Source: an uncultured Eubacteriales bacterium (GTDB lineage Bacteria > Bacillota > Clostridia > Lachnospirales > Lachnospiraceae). From it: DNA of 64,000 nt. This document shows, piece after piece, positions 10,128-18,509 of this stretch. The notes under the pieces are model-generated. The model was not told the origin of the DNA, did not search any database, and saw only the letters and a list, made by a program, of their open reading frames with translations. The stretch lies in NCBI GenBank assembly GCA_900317515.1, contig ONHA01000002.1, positions 1-64,000 of the forward strand, written 5' to 3'. Both the position numbers and the translations under genes were made by a program. The number at the start of each line of letters is the position of its first letter. The first letter of the stretch is position 1.

Positions 10128-11030
10128 CATCACGATCATCAGCACCGCAAGAAGCACCGCCCTCACCGCGGTGAACCAGTACGCATCACCCTGTATCCTG
10201 CCTGCCCCGCAGTGGATATTGGTCTTCGGGCAGACGCCGGCGCACTTCCCGCACATAAAGCAGTCACCCTCGACGGCAAGTGCACCGTCATTCGGGAGCC
10301 CGATTTTCGACGGGCACACTTTTGAGCAGGCACTGCATTTTTTAAGGCAGGCTGAACGGTTCCGCCTCAGAGAAAATGGCGTAAGAACCGGCATCAGCGA
10401 GAATACCGCCCCCATCGGGCAGAAAAATTTACAGAAAAACCGCTCCTCGAACGCCATCCCGACCACAATGAGGACGAGAAGCACGATGCCGACCGCGTAT
10501 TTCCCGAAACGGAAATTAAATGCGTGCAGCATCGAGAACACATCCCAGGGACTCGTGCCGGATAAATTCCCGTATACACCCATGAAGCACATGATGAGAA
10601 TTGCGGCGAGCACGGCATATTTGAGCGACGGCAGTGCGTCGCGAAGCTTCTCCGGCAGCGCCGGCATCTTCTTTTTGCGCTTTTTGGCGGCCCAATGGGC
10701 GAACGTGTACACCCAGTCGCCGAGGCTTCCGAACGCACAGGCAAACCCGCAGAAGAAGCGTCCGAAGACCACCGTATAGATAAGAAGAAGCAGCAGCACC
10801 TTGACGAAGGCCGTGACTTCGATCACCTCGCCGGCCCCGAGCTTCGTGAACATATACTTGATTCCCGCAAACGCCGACGAGTAGGCCGACGGCAGGAAAA
10901 TGAAAAACATCAGCTGCACAAAAACCCGCACCCACGCATGGATCTGGTTGATCTGTTTCTTTGTCAGCTTCTTTTTGGCCGGTGCGGCCTTAGCACCGGC
11001 CCCGGAAGCTTTGATTTCCTTACATTCCAT
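10119..11030 (-). CDS. NapH/RdxA-type membrane polyferredoxin
   Basis: Integral membrane iron-sulfur protein, likely passing electrons across the membrane to the flavoproteins encoded just upstream. 303 aa from the ATG at 11028-11030, eight bases after the upstream stop with GAGGTGG as ribosome binding site. A basic N-terminus is followed by about five hydrophobic segments. Two C-x2/3-C-x-G type loops are seen (FFCGFACAFGSLGD and FFCKFFCPMGAVFS), then two 4Fe-4S ferredoxin motifs, CLKKCSACSKVCP and CFMCGKCAGVCP. This is the last gene of the operon; its terminator overlaps the stop. Confidence 0.85.
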   Translation of the reverse strand: MECKEIKASGAGAKAAPAKKKLTKKQINQIHAWVRVFVQLMFFIFLPSAYSSAFAGIKYMFTKLGAGEVIEVTAFVKVLLLLLIYTVVFGRFFCGFACAFGSLGDWVYTFAHWAAKKRKKKMPALPEKLRDALPSLKYAVLAAILIMCFMGVYGNLSGTSPWDVFSMLHAFNFRFGKYAVGIVLLVLIVVGMAFEERFFCKFFCPMGAVFSLMPVLTPFSLRRNRSACLKKCSACSKVCPSKIGLPNDGALAVEGDCFMCGKCAGVCPKTNIHCGAGRIQGDAYWFTAVRAVLLAVLMIVMGV

Positions 11031-11038
11031 GCGCCACC

Positions 11039-11515
11039 TCACGAAGAAGCGCCGGCGAGGGCTTCCGCCGCGGCATCCCGGATGCCGGTGGAGCTGAACG
11101 TCGCCCCGGAGACCGTGTCCACATCCGTCGACTGGGCACTGATGATCTTCGGAATGACGGCCGCCGCCATATCGTAGAAGGAATCATCCTCCGCGGCATG
11201 GTCCGTGACATCGATGGCGGTGATATTTCCGTTTTCGACCGTCACGCTGACCGAAATATTGCCCCCAAAACCCATCGCGCTGCCCGTATAGGTCCCGTCC
11301 TTATAGGAGCCCGGGCCGGCCTTGCTGCCTGCGCCGCCGTGTTCTTCGAGGTAGGCGATTTCATTTTTCGCGCTCTGAAGCTCCGCCTCGAGCCTTGCGA
11401 TCGTGTCCGCCTGGACCCGCTCGCGCGTGATTGCTTCATATACATAGAGAGAGGCGATTATAAGGAAAATGCTCGTAAGCCTCACCGCAAATGATCTTCC
11501 AAACATCCCGTCCAC
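11039..11515 (-). CDS. Membrane-anchored FMN-binding domain protein (RnfG/NqrC-like)
   Basis: 158 aa with one N-terminal membrane helix (about residues 9-27), a short coiled coil, and one FMN_bind domain. DGTYTGSAMGFGG opens the domain and VDTVSGATFSSTG holds the S/T-G-A-T flavinylation site, where ApbE attaches FMN through the Thr. It would sit on the outer face of the membrane as a covalent flavin carrier. The gene lies between the four-domain FMN protein and the polyferredoxin with 1- and 8-bp gaps. Confidence 0.88.
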   Translation of the reverse strand: MDGMFGRSFAVRLTSIFLIIASLYVYEAITRERVQADTIARLEAELQSAKNEIAYLEEHGGAGSKAGPGSYKDGTYTGSAMGFGGNISVSVTVENGNITAIDVTDHAAEDDSFYDMAAAVIPKIISAQSTDVDTVSGATFSSTGIRDAAAEALAGASS

Positions 11516-11516
11516 C

Positions 11517-13247
11517 TCACTTTCTTGCCTGATCCATCGCGTTTTTCACCGCCTCGATGATTGCCTTCGAGGTGCAGGTAGCGCCTGAAACCGTGTCGAT
11601 TCCGTCGGGCGTACCCGCCGTGAGGATTCTCTCGACAAGACCGCTCGTCTTTTTGGTCCCGTTTGCGGCCCTCCGGATAAAGGAGTCATTATCCGCATCG
11701 CCGTCGCCCGCGATGTCCGTCACAGCGGTGATTTTGTCATTTTCAAGCACGACGGTCAGCGTCAGGTTGTAATCGATAAAGTCCTCATCCTCGTCCGCCG
11801 TACAGACCGCCGTCCCGGTAAAGCTCCCGTTCTCATAAAGATTCGCGTCGGACTCCGCCGAAGAATCGTCCGAAGACGAATCATCTGCGGGTACTTTGGA
11901 GCTCTCGTCCGGATCATTGTCCGAAGCCGAGCCGGACCCGGCAGAGTCATCAGCTGCGCTTTTCCCCGGATCATTGTCCGAGAACGATCCCGGCTCTGCG
12001 GGCTCGTCCTTCGACGAATCCGACTCATCGGACGGCTTAGAATCATCCTTCTCCTCATAGATATCCAGTATCGTGATGCCCTTCTTTGCATTTTCCAGCG
12101 CATCCGCCACCGCTTCAAGAATCCCCTCCGAGCTGAAGGTCGCCCCGGAGACCGCATCGGCCTCCGTGTTCTGGTCATTCACGATCGTCCGGATGATCTC
12201 CTGCGCCATCGAGAAGAATTCGGGCGTATCGTCCTCATAGAGCACCGTGATGGCCGCAAGCTTCTTATCCCGGATCGTCAGGGCAAGCCTTATCTCATCG
12301 TTGTAGCCTTCTCCGACACCGACATAGATGCCGTCCTCATAGTCAAAAACGGTCTCCTCTTTTTCTTCTTTCTCCTTTTCCTGATCGGACGGGGAGGAAT
12401 TTTCGCCCGCGGCCTTCGCAAGCGCGCTTCTCACGGCCGTGATGATTCCGTTCGAGCTGAAGGTCGCCCCGGAGACCGTGTCCACGTTCGTTGTCTGCCC
12501 CGCGACGATCGCGCTGATGACCGGGTCCCTCGCATTCAGAAAATAAGACGTCGTATCGCCGTAGGACACCACTCCGATCGAAGCGATCCTCCCGCCGGAA
12601 ACCGTGACCTCCACCGTTGTCACCGCCCCGGCAAAGCCGACGCCGCTCCCCCTGTAGACGCCGTCCTTATAGGAAGACGGCTCCGCGACTCTGGAGACTG
12701 GCGCGACACTCTCCCCGCCCGCCGCGGACGAACCGGACGCTTCCGCAAGCGCCTCCGTCTCCTCGCCGGCCGCCGTGTGCAGTGCGTTTCGAACCGCCTG
12801 CATGATGCCGTTCGAGCTTAAGGTCGCTCCCGAGACCGCATCGACATCCGCCTTCTGCTCCGCCAGGATCGCGGCCACCACCTGGGCCTCAGCCCTCGAA
12901 AAGAAGGACGGCGTGTCCGAATGGGACAGGATATCGACAGCCGTGATGGTCTTCTCCCGGATCGTGACGGACACCGTCACGGTGCCCCCGAACCCTGTGC
13001 CCGAGCCCTGATAGGTCCCGTCCGGCACGTCAAATGCCCCCGTCCCGATCGCCGGTTTGTCCTCTTTCTGCTTCACCGTCTTTTCAGTGGTTTCCTCGAT
13101 AATGCTCTCCTCCGCGGAGTACTCCGTCACCGCGTAGGTCGGCGTCTCATAGCCCGAGAGCCCGATCACAACCGCTGCTACGACGGCCGCAGCCGGAACA
13201 AGCGGTGCATATGTCGCAAGAAGTCTCTTAAAATCTGTCATTTTCAA
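11517..13247 (-). CDS. Multi-domain extracytoplasmic flavoprotein with four FMN-binding domains
   Basis: 576 aa. One N-terminal membrane helix (about 14-31), then FMN_bind domains near residues 75-155, 193-275, 303-385 and 470-575. Each opens with a (D/N)G-x-(Y/F)-x-G motif and ends in a flavinylation site: VSGATLSSNG, VSGATFSSNG, VSGATFSSEG and VSGATCTSKA. A Ser/Asp/Pro-rich linker with repeats such as GSASDNDPDESS joins domains three and four. Up to four covalent FMNs could form an electron wire at the cell surface. ApbE, needed for loading, is encoded eight bases upstream. Confidence 0.9.
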   Translation of the reverse strand: MKMTDFKRLLATYAPLVPAAAVVAAVVIGLSGYETPTYAVTEYSAEESIIEETTEKTVKQKEDKPAIGTGAFDVPDGTYQGSGTGFGGTVTVSVTIREKTITAVDILSHSDTPSFFSRAEAQVVAAILAEQKADVDAVSGATLSSNGIMQAVRNALHTAAGEETEALAEASGSSAAGGESVAPVSRVAEPSSYKDGVYRGSGVGFAGAVTTVEVTVSGGRIASIGVVSYGDTTSYFLNARDPVISAIVAGQTTNVDTVSGATFSSNGIITAVRSALAKAAGENSSPSDQEKEKEEKEETVFDYEDGIYVGVGEGYNDEIRLALTIRDKKLAAITVLYEDDTPEFFSMAQEIIRTIVNDQNTEADAVSGATFSSEGILEAVADALENAKKGITILDIYEEKDDSKPSDESDSSKDEPAEPGSFSDNDPGKSAADDSAGSGSASDNDPDESSKVPADDSSSDDSSAESDANLYENGSFTGTAVCTADEDEDFIDYNLTLTVVLENDKITAVTDIAGDGDADNDSFIRRAANGTKKTSGLVERILTAGTPDGIDTVSGATCTSKAIIEAVKNAMDQARK

Positions 13248-13255
13248 ATGCCTTT

Positions 13256-14359
13256 CTAACTGATGATGTCCATCTTATAGCCGTCCGCCGGCTTAAAATC
13301 CTCCGCGATGCCTTCCGTGACATGAAGTTTCAGGTCCTCCGTCAGGAAAATGACATCAAATGCCTCCCTGTGACTTCTCCAGTACTCCTCCGCCTTCTCC
13401 ATACCCATGACGAAGAGAGATGTGGAGAGCCCGTCCGCCAGCGTTCCGTCCTCCGAGACGATCGTGACAGAGCGGAGTCCGTTCTCCACCGGCCATCCGG
13501 TCGCCGGATCGATGATGTGGTGATAGTCGGTGCCGGGAATCGTCCGCTCATAGTCGCCCGATGTGATGACCGCCTTGTTCTCCACGGAGACTATACCGAC
13601 GATATCGCTGCTCTGAAGATCGGGATACCGGATGCCGACCCGCCACTTGCTGCCGTCCGGCTTTGCGCCCAGTGCCTGCACGTTTCCGCCGAGGTTTAAA
13701 AGCGCATGCCTGATGCCCATGTCACGAAGCATATGAATCACCGTATCGGATGCGTAGCCTTTCGTGATGCCGCCGAAGTCGACCGCCATGCCGGGCAGGC
13801 CGTAGGTGAGAACTGAATTTTCCGTATCGAGTGAAAGCTCTCCCGCATCGACCAGCGCGAGAGTCTCAGCAAGCTCCTCCTTTGTCGGGATATCCGGATT
13901 ATCGGCGCTCAGATCATCCAGCCGGTCAAAGCCCCAGAGCTTCATGACCGGATAAATGCTGATGTCAAACGCGCCGTCCGTATCCTCATAGAGCGCAAGG
14001 GACGCTTTCGCCAGAGCCAGGGTATCCTCCGAGAGGCTGCCGCCGCCCTCCGCATTCAGCCTTGAGACCTCACTCGTCTCCGATCCCGTGGACAGGAGTG
14101 CATCAAGTGCCTCGATTTTTTCCCGTGCGGCCTTAACGCCCGCCTGCCCCTTCGGTCCGAACGCGGACACGGTCATGACCGTATCCATCGCAAGGAAGGT
14201 ATCGTCAAAGCGCGCATCCTCCGTCGCCGTTTCCGAATGAGACTGCGCCGGGTTCTTATCCGGAGCGCTCTCCGCCTTCCCTGCGGGAGTGCCGGAGCAG
14301 CCGGCAAGGAGGGCCGCCGACAGGACGCCTGCGGTGAGACATGCCGTAAATTTTTTCAT
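13256..14359 (-). CDS. apbE: FAD:protein FMN transferase, lipoprotein
   Basis: Cuts FAD and attaches FMN to Thr/Ser in the VSGAT motifs of partner proteins, outside the membrane. 367 aa from the ATG at 14357-14359, chosen because it gives a lipoprotein signal MKKFTACLTAG with lipobox LLAGC. Family features seen: DTVMTVSAFG, a GAFDISIYPVMKLWGF region, AVDFGGITKGYASD and HHIIDPATGWPVENGLRSV. It is first in the operon with the two flavin-carrier genes and the polyferredoxin, which are its evident substrates and electron donor. Confidence 0.94.
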   Translation of the reverse strand: MKKFTACLTAGVLSAALLAGCSGTPAGKAESAPDKNPAQSHSETATEDARFDDTFLAMDTVMTVSAFGPKGQAGVKAAREKIEALDALLSTGSETSEVSRLNAEGGGSLSEDTLALAKASLALYEDTDGAFDISIYPVMKLWGFDRLDDLSADNPDIPTKEELAETLALVDAGELSLDTENSVLTYGLPGMAVDFGGITKGYASDTVIHMLRDMGIRHALLNLGGNVQALGAKPDGSKWRVGIRYPDLQSSDIVGIVSVENKAVITSGDYERTIPGTDYHHIIDPATGWPVENGLRSVTIVSEDGTLADGLSTSLFVMGMEKAEEYWRSHREAFDVIFLTEDLKLHVTEGIAEDFKPADGYKMDIIS

Positions 14360-14408
14360 TTTCAATAAACTGTCCGCCTTTTTATGGTTTGATATAACTA
14401 ACATAAAG

Positions 14409-14437
14409 AATATAACCATTCCTTTCAATTTTGTCAA
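14409..14437 (-). promoter_or_regulatory. Promoter of the apbE flavin operon
   Basis: Minus-strand consensus -35 TTGACA (14432-14437), 17-bp spacer, -10 TATATT (14409-14414), about 50 bp before apbE. The divergent AraC-type regulator makes it a plausible controller (inference). Confidence 0.75.
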
Positions 14438-14443
14438 TCTACT

Positions 14444-14472
14444 TTTCAATGAACCTTTTTATGTGTTATTAT
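14444..14472 (+). promoter_or_regulatory. Possible promoter of the AraC-type regulator
   Basis: Plus-strand -35 TTTCAA (14444-14449), 17-bp spacer and -10 TATTAT (14467-14472), 22 bp before the ATG. The -35 is weak. It lies back to back with the apbE promoter, so the two could be co-regulated. Confidence 0.4.
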
Positions 14473-14494
14473 TAGGACACGGAAGGAGGTGTCT

Positions 14495-15301
14495 ATGTAT
14501 CCTCTTTATAAAGACGAAAAAGATTTTGAACTGTACCGCCGCAGATCCGTCCACATCGGTCCCCACCTGCATAAGTCCCTCGAGCTCGTGCTTGTACTCG
14601 AAGGCTCCCTTGAGCTCGGCATCGGACAGGAGCTCTACCACATGGAGAAGGGTGATCTGGGTCTTGTATTTCCGGAGCTTATCCACCACTATCAGGTATT
14701 CGATACGAACCCCTGCCGTTCGCTCTATCTGCTCGCCTCGCCCGTGATGGCGGGGCCTTATCAGAAGACGCTGCAGCAGCTCTGCCCCGAAAACCCGGTC
14801 ATCCCCGCGAAAAAGGTCCACGCCGACGTGGCCTACGCACTCGAGACGCTGACCGGACGCCGCAAAAAAAAGCCGGAGGATGATGTCATCCGCCAGGCCT
14901 ACCTCACGATCATCCTGGCAAGGACCCTCCCTCTCTTAAAACTCATCGAGAAGCCGACGCCCGGCGACGGAGATCTCATCTACCGCACGGTCTCCTACAT
15001 CTCGGCGCATTTCACGGAGGAGGACCTCTCCCTCACCGGGATGGCCCGCGATCTCTACATAAGTCCCTTCGCGCTCTCAAGGGTTTTCTCGGGGACCTTC
15101 CACATGAATTTCAGCCGGTATGTAAATGAAATGCGCATCGATTACGCAAAGCATCTCCTGGCCTACACCGACCAGTCCGTGACGGAGATCTTTGAAAATG
15201 CCGGCTTCGGAAGCCAGAGGACCTTCAACCGGGCCTTCCGGGAATATGTCCATATGACCCCGAAAGAGTTCAGAGATGCTAACCAGATACAGCCCTCATG
15301 A
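14495..15301 (+). CDS. AraC-family transcriptional regulator
   Basis: 268 aa from the ATG at 14495, five bases after GGAAGGAGG (14481-14489). An N-terminal cupin-like sensing domain (HIGPHLHKSLELVLVLEGSL) is followed by a C-terminal double helix-turn-helix: MARDLYISPFALSRVFSGTF and VTEIFENAGFGSQRTFNRAF, ending MTPKEFRDA. Its divergent position beside the apbE operon suggests that operon or itself as target; the ligand is unknown. Confidence 0.9.
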   Translation: MYPLYKDEKDFELYRRRSVHIGPHLHKSLELVLVLEGSLELGIGQELYHMEKGDLGLVFPELIHHYQVFDTNPCRSLYLLASPVMAGPYQKTLQQLCPENPVIPAKKVHADVAYALETLTGRRKKKPEDDVIRQAYLTIILARTLPLLKLIEKPTPGDGDLIYRTVSYISAHFTEEDLSLTGMARDLYISPFALSRVFSGTFHMNFSRYVNEMRIDYAKHLLAYTDQSVTEIFENAGFGSQRTFNRAFREYVHMTPKEFRDANQIQPS

Positions 15302-15324
15302 GGTTCAAAGTCCGCCGTGAAGTT

Positions 15325-15356
15325 AAAAAACCGGGTCCCGATCGGACCCGGTTTTT
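15325..15356. terminator. Bidirectional terminator between AraC gene and next minus-strand gene
   Basis: Stem AAAAACCGGGTCC / GGACCCGGTTTTT with a short loop. A and T runs on both sides serve both convergent genes. Confidence 0.85.
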
Positions 15357-15359
15357 CGT

Positions 15360-16508
15360 TCACTCCAGTTCTGCCACCCTCTCATTGTTCACGTCAACCA
15401 CCTGGATCACCATGTCATCATAGTAGAACGCGATATCCGCGACCTCTTCATAGCCGCTCGACCAGAAACGGAGCCATGCATAGTCTTCATATTCATAGTA
15501 ATCGATATCGTATTCGCCGATCTCGGTCTCGTAAATCCTGCAGTCATCTTTCGAGGTGGATGTACGGGACTCGGATTTAAGATAGTATATCATCTCATCC
15601 GTGATCCCGATATCATAGACCGTCGTCCCGACAAGATTCTTCGCCTCGTCAGGGTTCTCACAGATCTCACGGAAATAGTCCTGCTGCTCGATCCACAGTT
15701 CCGCATAATCCTCATCCGATACGGTATACCCGCCGGTCTGTCCGGCGAACCCGGAGGGTTCATGCGCCCCGGACGAGAATTCACTGCTCAGGCTGCTGAA
15801 TATCTCCATGACCGCCGATATGACGATGGCCATGATTACAAAAAAGACGATTGTAAGCGACCTTCTGCCTCTTACCGCCGTTTTCGTCTTGCCGTACGCC
15901 GCCTTTGCACGCTCGTAGGAAGTACCCGAGACCCGGTTGGAAGGCCCCTGAGCCTGGCCGGAAATCCCTCCGCTCCGGGCAGCATTGCTCGCTCCCGCAA
16001 GTGTTCCAATGAAAGCCGCCGCTTTTGAATTCGCCGCCTGCATCCTCGCTTCCTCAAGCTGTTTTCTCTCCTTATAGCGCGCATACGCTTCCTCAAGCGC
16101 ATCGCCCGACGGGCGCTTAAGGTTCTTATCCGCCGGTCTTTGCGGCGCCCGTGCCGGCTTCACCTCCTCATATTCGAAGCGGGACGGCGCGCTCTCCTTC
16201 TTCGCCTGCGGCGCGGGCTCAACATGCACATGCGAAGGAGCAGGCTTCTTCCTGATATAATCCTCCGGACGCATGCCGAACTTGTCCGTCGGCTGGGGTT
16301 TCCGCTCACCCATCACCTCGCGGCTGGTTTTTATGTGCGAAGTGATGTCCGCACTGGGCTTCGGCGGGGCAAGAAGCGCGTCGTCGATGAAGTCGATCTT
16401 CCGCTTTAACGGGTCGTCCGCAAAATCCAGATCATCAAGATGAAATTTTCCGAACGCGTAGCCGGATACACCCGGCAGGTCATCCAGGTAGTTTTTCTCA
16501 TTCGGCAT
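15360..16508 (-). CDS. Unknown single-pass membrane protein
   Basis: 382 aa from the ATG at 16506-16508 (AGGAGG eight bases upstream). The first ~225 residues are soluble, charged and Pro-rich with probably little fixed structure. One membrane helix follows (around SLTIVFFVIMAIVISAVMEI), and the last ~130 residues are an acidic, Tyr-rich, presumably outside domain. I recognise no family. It has its own promoter and a terminator shared with the AraC gene. Confidence 0.7.
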   Translation of the reverse strand: MPNEKNYLDDLPGVSGYAFGKFHLDDLDFADDPLKRKIDFIDDALLAPPKPSADITSHIKTSREVMGERKPQPTDKFGMRPEDYIRKKPAPSHVHVEPAPQAKKESAPSRFEYEEVKPARAPQRPADKNLKRPSGDALEEAYARYKERKQLEEARMQAANSKAAAFIGTLAGASNAARSGGISGQAQGPSNRVSGTSYERAKAAYGKTKTAVRGRRSLTIVFFVIMAIVISAVMEIFSSLSSEFSSGAHEPSGFAGQTGGYTVSDEDYAELWIEQQDYFREICENPDEAKNLVGTTVYDIGITDEMIYYLKSESRTSTSKDDCRIYETEIGEYDIDYYEYEDYAWLRFWSSGYEEVADIAFYYDDMVIQVVDVNNERVAELE

Positions 16509-16538
16509 TTCATTTTCCTCCTGATTATTACTGCTCCT

Positions 16539-16567
16539 ATCATACCATTTTTGCGGGAAATAATCAA
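16539..16567 (-). promoter_or_regulatory. Promoter of the unknown membrane protein gene
   Basis: Minus-strand -35 TTGATT (16562-16567), 17-bp spacer, -10 TATGAT (16539-16544). Confidence 0.6.
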
Positions 16568-16635
16568 TCATCGCAAGTCTTTTCCCTTCATATAACTATA
16601 ATAAACAGGTTATCATCTCCATAAATTTATAAAAC

Positions 16636-16663
16636 TTGACAATTATATTCAAAATGTTAGAAT
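16636..16663 (+). promoter_or_regulatory. Promoter of the SDR gene
   Basis: Consensus -35 TTGACA (16636-16641), 16-bp spacer, -10 TAGAAT (16658-16663), about 46 bp before the ATG. Confidence 0.7.
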
Positions 16664-16709
16664 GAAGGCAGAAAACAAAACCCTAATCACACATAAGGAG
16701 GACAAACCA

Positions 16710-17483
16710 ATGAAAAATTATTTTGATCTCACCGGACAGGTCGCTCTCGTCACCGGCTGCTCCACAGGCCTCGGTGTTCAGATGGCGAAGGCTCTTGCCA
16801 ACCAAGGCGCAAAAATCGTCGCTCTTGCCCGCCGTGAGAATATGATCAAGCAGGTCGCCGAGGACATCGCCGCCGAATTCGGCGTCGAGACCTTCTATGT
16901 CCCCTGCGATATCACCGATACCGACAGGGTCAACGCCGCTGTCGACGCGATCCTCGAGAAGTTCGGCCGCATCGACATCCTGATCAACAACGCCGGAACG
17001 GGCGCCGTTGCCCCGGCTGAGGACATCACGGACCCGCAGTTCGACAACGAGATGCAGATCGACCTCTTCGGCACCTTCAAGGTCGCCCGCGCCGTCGCCA
17101 AGAAGGCCATGATCCCGGCTAAATACGGCCGCATCATCAACATCGCCTCCATGTACGGCCTCGTCGGCAACAAGATTGCCGGCTCCGCTCCGTACCACGC
17201 AGCCAAGGGCGGTGTCGTCAACCTGACCCGCGCGCTCGCCGCTGAGTGGGGCAAGTACGGCATCACCGTCAACTCCATCTGCCCGGGCTACTTCTACACC
17301 CCGCTGACAGTTGACACCTTAAACTCCGATTTCTTCCAGCAGAACGCGAAGACCATGATTCCGGAGGAGAGATACGGCAACGAGGGCGAGCTGGACACCG
17401 CGGCGATCTTCCTCGCTTCCCCGGCATCCTCCTACGTCACGGGCGTTCAGCTTCCGGTCGACGGCGGTTACACTTGCATGTAA
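16710..17483 (+). CDS. Short-chain dehydrogenase/reductase
   Basis: NAD(P)-dependent oxidoreductase, 257 aa from the ATG at 16710 with TAAGGAGGAC upstream. Classical SDR features: TGCSTGLGVQMA (cofactor loop), NNAGTG, catalytic Tyr and Lys in APYHAAKGG, and the C-terminal PVDGGYT. It most resembles sugar or polyol dehydrogenases such as gluconate 5-dehydrogenase, but the substrate cannot be fixed. Single gene with its own promoter and terminator. Confidence 0.88.
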   Translation: MKNYFDLTGQVALVTGCSTGLGVQMAKALANQGAKIVALARRENMIKQVAEDIAAEFGVETFYVPCDITDTDRVNAAVDAILEKFGRIDILINNAGTGAVAPAEDITDPQFDNEMQIDLFGTFKVARAVAKKAMIPAKYGRIINIASMYGLVGNKIAGSAPYHAAKGGVVNLTRALAAEWGKYGITVNSICPGYFYTPLTVDTLNSDFFQQNAKTMIPEERYGNEGELDTAAIFLASPASSYVTGVQLPVDGGYTCM

Positions 17484-17537
17484 GCATGAGCAAGCCGCAA
17501 AGCGGCTGCAAATGAGGTGCTGAATACAGCTGATATT

Positions 17538-17568
17538 AAAAGGACCCGGTCACACCGGGTCCTTTCTT
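17538..17568. terminator. Terminator between SDR and Dus genes
   Basis: Ten-bp perfect stem AGGACCCGGT / ACCGGGTCCT with a three-base loop, A-rich on the left and T-rich on the right, between convergent genes. Confidence 0.8.
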
Positions 17569-17579
17569 ACTTATCTTAC

Positions 17580-18509
17580 TTATCTGAATATCTCGCGAAC
17601 CGCCTCCTCGTACTCCGCGAAGCTCTTCGCCTTCTTTATATTATAGTACTCTCTTTCCTTTTCCGGAAAATTCACCCGTATGTACCACCAGAGCTCCTTC
17701 ATCTTCGAGAGCACGGGAACAGGCCCTGAGAGCGTCTCCCTGAGCCCCTCATACACTTCCTTCTGGAAAATGAAAAGCTCCTCCATCGAAAGCGCCGGCC
17801 CGCCCTGCATTTCCCGGACAAGCGCCGGGTTTCGGAGAAGCCCCCGGCCGCACATGACTGCCTTAGGGTGCGGCGTGCCGTCCGTCAGCGACTTATAGTC
17901 CTCTGCGGTAAATATATTTCCGTTGAAGACCGTTTTCGCCTGTAATTTTCCCGCCAGTTCAAAAAATATGTCCCTGTGGACATCCCCGTTGTAGAACTCC
18001 TTAAGCGTCCTCGGGTGAATGATGATCTCGGAGAAGGGATACTTCGCGTAGACATCGAAGATCTTTTCCGCCTCCGCTATGTCCTCGCAGCCGATCCTGG
18101 TCTTCACGGAGACCTCGGTGTCCGAGTCGGCCATTCTCTCGAAGATCCCGTCAAGAAACCGGTCCAGCACCTCCGTGTCCCGCAGCATGCCCGCGCCCTT
18201 GCCCTTCACCGTCACTGTCGGCGAGGGGCAGCCGAGATTCAGGTTGACCTCCCTGTAGCCCAGCTCCCGGAGGATCTCCGCCGTCGCGACGAAATCCTCC
18301 GCGCTCTTCGAGAGGATCTGCGGAACCGCTCGGATGCCGGCGTTATGTTCCGGCGAGACATCCGCCTTTTCTTTATTTTTAAGCCGGTGACTGCTCTGAG
18401 CCGCGATAAACGGCAGATAATACCTGTCGATCCCCGGAAAAAGCTTTGCATGCACATTCCGGAGGACATATCCCGTGATGCCTTCCATGGGAGCGAAATA
18501 AAAATCCAT
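17580..18509 (-). CDS. tRNA-dihydrouridine synthase family protein
   Basis: FMN-dependent reduction of uridine to dihydrouridine in tRNA. 309 aa. Visible: the N-terminal FAPMEGITGYVLRN, NLNLGCPSPTVTVKGKGAG with the catalytic Cys, VSVKTRIGC, IIHPRT and VMCGRGLLRNPALV. Which tRNA position it acts on is unclear. The ATG overlaps the CDF transporter stop by one base (TAATG), so the two are translationally coupled. Confidence 0.9.
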   Translation of the reverse strand: MDFYFAPMEGITGYVLRNVHAKLFPGIDRYYLPFIAAQSSHRLKNKEKADVSPEHNAGIRAVPQILSKSAEDFVATAEILRELGYREVNLNLGCPSPTVTVKGKGAGMLRDTEVLDRFLDGIFERMADSDTEVSVKTRIGCEDIAEAEKIFDVYAKYPFSEIIIHPRTLKEFYNGDVHRDIFFELAGKLQAKTVFNGNIFTAEDYKSLTDGTPHPKAVMCGRGLLRNPALVREMQGGPALSMEELFIFQKEVYEGLRETLSGPVPVLSKMKELWWYIRVNFPEKEREYYNIKKAKSFAEYEEAVREIFR

